From contig NZ_BNBR01000003.1 in assembly GCF_014656055.1 (NCBI RefSeq), positions 370,482 to 434,481 on the forward strand: 64,000 nt of DNA, given 5' to 3'. The position numbers and the translations under genes were made by a program. How positions within the stretch are numbered: the stretch's first letter is position 1; the number at the start of each line of letters is the position of its first letter. Source of the DNA: Streptomyces griseosporeus. GTDB taxonomy: Bacteria; Actinomycetota; Actinomycetes; Streptomycetales; Streptomycetaceae. Of the stretch, positions 61,534 to 64,000 are shown piece by piece. The notes beneath the pieces are model-generated. The model saw only the letters and a program-made list of their open reading frames with translations. It searched no databases and was not told the origin of the DNA.

Positions 61534-62667
61534 TCAGGAGCCGCTGACCACGCCCCTGGCCTCGCCGGTGGCCGTGCCCTCGGTGGCCGCCGCGGGGATC
61601 GGCCGGTCGTTCTTCAGGGCGGTCCAGACCTGCTGGGCCTTGGCCCGGGCGACGATGACGCGGTTGGGGTCGGCGGGGTCGTACTGCACCGGCATGGTCA
61701 CCATGTGCATGTCGGAGGCACCGATGCCCTTGAGGCCGCCCGCGAAGGACATCAGGGAGTTCACCGAGCCGAGGTCGGAGTCGGTGGTGACGGCCTTGGT
61801 GGCGGTGTCGGCGAGGTCGTACAGCTTCTTGGGGTTGGTGAAGACCCCGATGTGCTTGACCTGGTCGACGAGGGCCTTGACGAAGGCCTGCTGGAGCTGG
61901 ATGCGGCCGAGGTCGGAGCCGTCGCCGACGCCGTGCCGGGTGCGGACCAGGCCGAGGGCCTGCTCGCCGTTCAGCCGGTGGGTGCCGGCTTTCAGCTTGA
62001 GGTGGCTGTCGGGGTCGTCGATGTCCTTGGTCGTGGTGACGCTGACGCCGCCGAGCTTGTCGATGAGCTTCTGGAAGCCGGCGAAGTCAACCTCCAGGTA
62101 GTGGTCCATGCGGATGCCGGTGAGCGTCTCGACCGTCTTCACGGCGCAGGCCGCGCCGCCGGTGGAGTAGGCGGAGTTGAACATCACGCCGTGGGCCGCC
62201 GGGTACGTGTTGCCCTTGGTGTCGGTGCAGGCGGGGCGGTCGATGAGGGTGTCGCGCGGGACGGAGACCACGCTGGCCTTCTTGTGGCCCTCGTAGACGT
62301 GGATGATCATCGCGGTGTCGGAGCGCGCGCTGCCGTCGTCGGCGCCGCCGCCCAGCTTCCGGTTGGTGCCGGAGCGGGTGTCGGAGCCGAGGACCAGGAT
62401 GTTCTCCGAGCCGTTGTCGACCTTCTCGGGCCGGTCGGTGCCGAGGGCCTGGTTGATGTCGACGCTGTGCAGGTTGCCGTTGAGCTTGAAGTAGACGTAG
62501 CCGACGCCGGTGCCGCCCAGGACGACGATGCCCGCGGCGGTCCAGGCCGCGACGAGGAAGCCCTTGCTGCGGGTGCGGGGCTTGCGGCGGCGGCCCTTGG
62601 CGCGGCGAGGGCCGCTGGTGCCGGTTCCCCGTATGCCGGGACGCTCCGGCGTGCTCTCGGCGGACAT
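61534..62667 (-). CDS. LytR-CpsA-Psr family glycopolymer ligase
   Basis: A 377-residue membrane-anchored LCP protein: cytoplasmic basic stretch (20-36), one membrane helix (about 38-59), and an outer LCP domain with NILVLGSDTRSG, SDTAMIIHVYEGHKKASVVSVPRDTLID and the Arg/Asp cluster GLVRTRHGVGDGSDLGRIQLQQ. LCP enzymes attach teichoic acids or other glycopolymers to peptidoglycan. GAGGAG lies upstream of the ATG. The WecA-like transferase 6 kb away could act earlier in the same pathway. Confidence 0.94.
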   Translation of the reverse strand: MSAESTPERPGIRGTGTSGPRRAKGRRRKPRTRSKGFLVAAWTAAGIVVLGGTGVGYVYFKLNGNLHSVDINQALGTDRPEKVDNGSENILVLGSDTRSGTNRKLGGGADDGSARSDTAMIIHVYEGHKKASVVSVPRDTLIDRPACTDTKGNTYPAAHGVMFNSAYSTGGAACAVKTVETLTGIRMDHYLEVDFAGFQKLIDKLGGVSVTTTKDIDDPDSHLKLKAGTHRLNGEQALGLVRTRHGVGDGSDLGRIQLQQAFVKALVDQVKHIGVFTNPKKLYDLADTATKAVTTDSDLGSVNSLMSFAGGLKGIGASDMHMVTMPVQYDPADPNRVIVARAKAQQVWTALKNDRPIPAAATEGTATGEARGVVSGS

Positions 62668-63008
62668 GGTCTCCTCAGCTCGTCGGTGGTCGGTTACCCC
62701 CTGCGGTCACGGTCAGGCCCGGTCCGGAAAGGACCCGTACCGTTTCATCGTCACCCCGACGGGTCAGACGGGGAAACTCGGGAAAGGGTTGCACAACGCT
62801 CCGTGGCCGAGGTGTACAAAGCCGGTCACCATGGGTGGTCGACGGGGCTCGTCGTACGGCGCTCACCTGGTGATTCATGGCGGTGCGTGGGTGGTCGCGC
62901 ACGGTGACGCCTGTGGGAAAGATCTCGCGCCGGTAACGCCAGGGCGCCGGTAACGCGCGAAGGGCCGCCCCTCGGAAGGGGCGGCCCTCACACGGTTGCG
63001 GGCGGAGG
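62668..63008. other. Gap between rho and the LCP gene
   Basis: These 341 bases hold the rho terminator on the right and, nearer the LCP gene, its unlocated promoter. CGCCGGTAACGC occurs twice, 16 bases apart, near 62927-62956. No gene is evident. Confidence 0.6.
62961..62988 (-). terminator. Terminator of rho
   Basis: A 12-bp perfect stem (62961-62972 with 62977-62988, AGGGCCGCCCCT/AGGGGCGGCCCT) with a 4-base loop, 21 bases after the rho stop on the minus strand. No T-tract. Confidence 0.85.
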
Positions 63009-64000
63009 TCAGTCTCCGTTGCCCGGAGCCGGCGTCGTCTTCTGGATCTGCATCAGGAACTCGACGTTCGACTTCGTCTGCTTCATCTTGTCGAGAAGCA
63101 GCTCGATCGCCTGCTGCTGGTCCAGCGCGTGCAGGACGCGGCGCAGCTTCCACACGATGCCCAGTTCCTCGGCACCGAGCAGGATCTCCTCCTTGCGGGT
63201 GCCGGACGCGTCGACGTCCACCGCCGGGAAGATGCGCTTGTCGGCGAGCTTCCGGTCGAGCTTGAGCTCCATGTTGCCGGTGCCCTTGAACTCCTCGAAG
63301 ATCACCTCGTCCATGCGGGACCCGGTGTCCACCAGGGCGGTGGCGAGGATGGTCAGCGAGCCGCCGTCCTCGATGTTGCGGGCCGCACCGAAGAAGCGCT
63401 TCGGCGGGTACAGGGCGGTCGAGTCGACACCACCGGAGAGGATGCGGCCGGAGGCCGGGGCGGCCAGGTTGTAGGCGCGGCCCAGGCGGGTGATCGAGTC
63501 GAGCAGCACGACCACGTCGTGGCCCAGCTCCACCAGGCGCTTGGCGCGCTCGATGGCCAGCTCGGCGACGGTGGTGTGGTCCTCGGCCGGGCGGTCGAAG
63601 GTCGAGGAGATGACCTCGCCCTTGACCGACCGCTGCATGTCGGTGACCTCTTCCGGACGCTCGTCGACGAGGACGACCATCAGGTGGCACTCGGGGTTGT
63701 TGTGCGTGATCGCGTTGGCGATCGCCTGCATGATCATGGTCTTGCCGGTCTTCGGCGGGGCCACGATCAGACCGCGCTGGCCCTTACCGATGGGCGAGAC
63801 GAGGTCGATGATGCGGGTGGTGAGCACGCCCGGGTCCGTCTCCAGGCGGAGGCGGTCCTGCGGGTACAGCGGCGTCAGCTTGTTGAACTCCGGGCGGCCG
63901 CGGCCGTGTTCGGGCGCCATGCCGTTGACGGAGTCCAGGCGGACCAGCGCGTTGAACTTCTCGCGGCGCTCGCCTTCCTTGGGCTGGCGGACGGCACCGG
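63009..64000 (-). CDS. rho: Transcription termination factor Rho, 3' part
   Basis: The C-terminal 330 residues of Rho; the 5' end lies beyond the right edge. Visible are the ATPase domain with P-loop PPKTGKTMIMQAI, Walker B VVLLDSITRLGRAYN, the Q-loop/R-loop region, and the family C-terminus RRVLHALDQQQAIELLLDKMKQTKSNVEFLMQIQK. The reading frame is open to the window edge. Actinobacterial Rho has a long N-terminal insertion, which is not visible here. Confidence 0.97.
   Translation of the reverse strand, partial: GAVRQPKEGERREKFNALVRLDSVNGMAPEHGRGRPEFNKLTPLYPQDRLRLETDPGVLTTRIIDLVSPIGKGQRGLIVAPPKTGKTMIMQAIANAITHNNPECHLMVVLVDERPEEVTDMQRSVKGEVISSTFDRPAEDHTTVAELAIERAKRLVELGHDVVVLLDSITRLGRAYNLAAPASGRILSGGVDSTALYPPKRFFGAARNIEDGGSLTILATALVDTGSRMDEVIFEEFKGTGNMELKLDRKLADKRIFPAVDVDASGTRKEEILLGAEELGIVWKLRRVLHALDQQQAIELLLDKMKQTKSNVEFLMQIQKTTPAPGNGD

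Overview
The window is chromosomal DNA of a Streptomyces species. The evidence is very high G+C with G/C-biased third codon positions, the polar-growth proteins Scy and FilP, an AbsC-like MarR regulator, a ChiC-type chitinase, an isobutyryl-CoA mutase large subunit, and many start codons placed 6-8 bases after a -10 box. From memory, the gene order follows the S. coelicolor core chromosome from about SCO5357 (rho) to SCO5421, so this is mostly core chromosome and not a mobile island. I saw no tRNA, rRNA, CRISPR array, transposase or large biosynthetic cluster.

Layout, left to right. 0-3 kb: a minus-strand operon DUF6230 - DUF6114 - low-complexity secreted protein, with a hairpin between the first two genes. 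3.5-11 kb: a thioredoxin-TPR protein, a TetR regulator, isobutyryl-CoA mutase icmA (its 3' end and terminator duplicated in tandem), a DUF3817 protein, a MarR regulator, an MFS transporter and a DUF5937/ArsR regulator. 11-17.8 kb: a TetR - DUF4166 - SRPBCC operon with two mirror-image operators, a thiamine-binding protein with a second DUF3817 protein, three AIM24-family genes in a row, and absC. Two copies of a mosaic intergenic repeat, in opposite orientation, bound this block. 17.8-26.2 kb: meaB, thiolase, methylmalonyl-CoA epimerase, then scy and filP. 26.2-30.2 kb: two consecutive ABC exporter modules. 30.2-41.9 kb: a small Cys/His-rich protein, an LLM flavin oxidoreductase, an SCO5389-family protein, nucS, a membrane-anchored NTPase with a long exported tail, a STAS protein, 3-hydroxybutyryl-CoA dehydrogenase, a lipoprotein, a TetR regulator divergent from an ABC drug exporter, a PduO-type cobalamin adenosyltransferase and a membrane protein. 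42-46.3 kb: a two-component system, chiC with its direct-repeat promoter, and a DUF2550 protein. 46.4-54.3 kb: the complete ATP synthase operon atpIBEFHAGDC. 54.5-64 kb: a WecA/TagO-like transferase, glyA, a phosphatase-like protein lacking the nucleophilic Cys, Sua5, prmC, prfA, rpmE, an LCP ligase and the 3' part of rho.

How the genes work together. IcmA, MeaB, epimerase, adenosyltransferase, thiolase and 3-hydroxybutyryl-CoA dehydrogenase are scattered parts of B12-dependent short-chain acyl-CoA metabolism. Scy and FilP organise the hyphal tip. prfA/prmC/rpmE/sua5 and the atp genes are housekeeping. The least understood parts are the mosaic intergenic repeat, which contains a 50-bp core found identically three times, the SRPBCC/DUF4166/TetR operon, the AIM24 triplet, the DUF6230/DUF6114 operon, the exported-tail NTPase and the Cys-to-Ser phosphatase.
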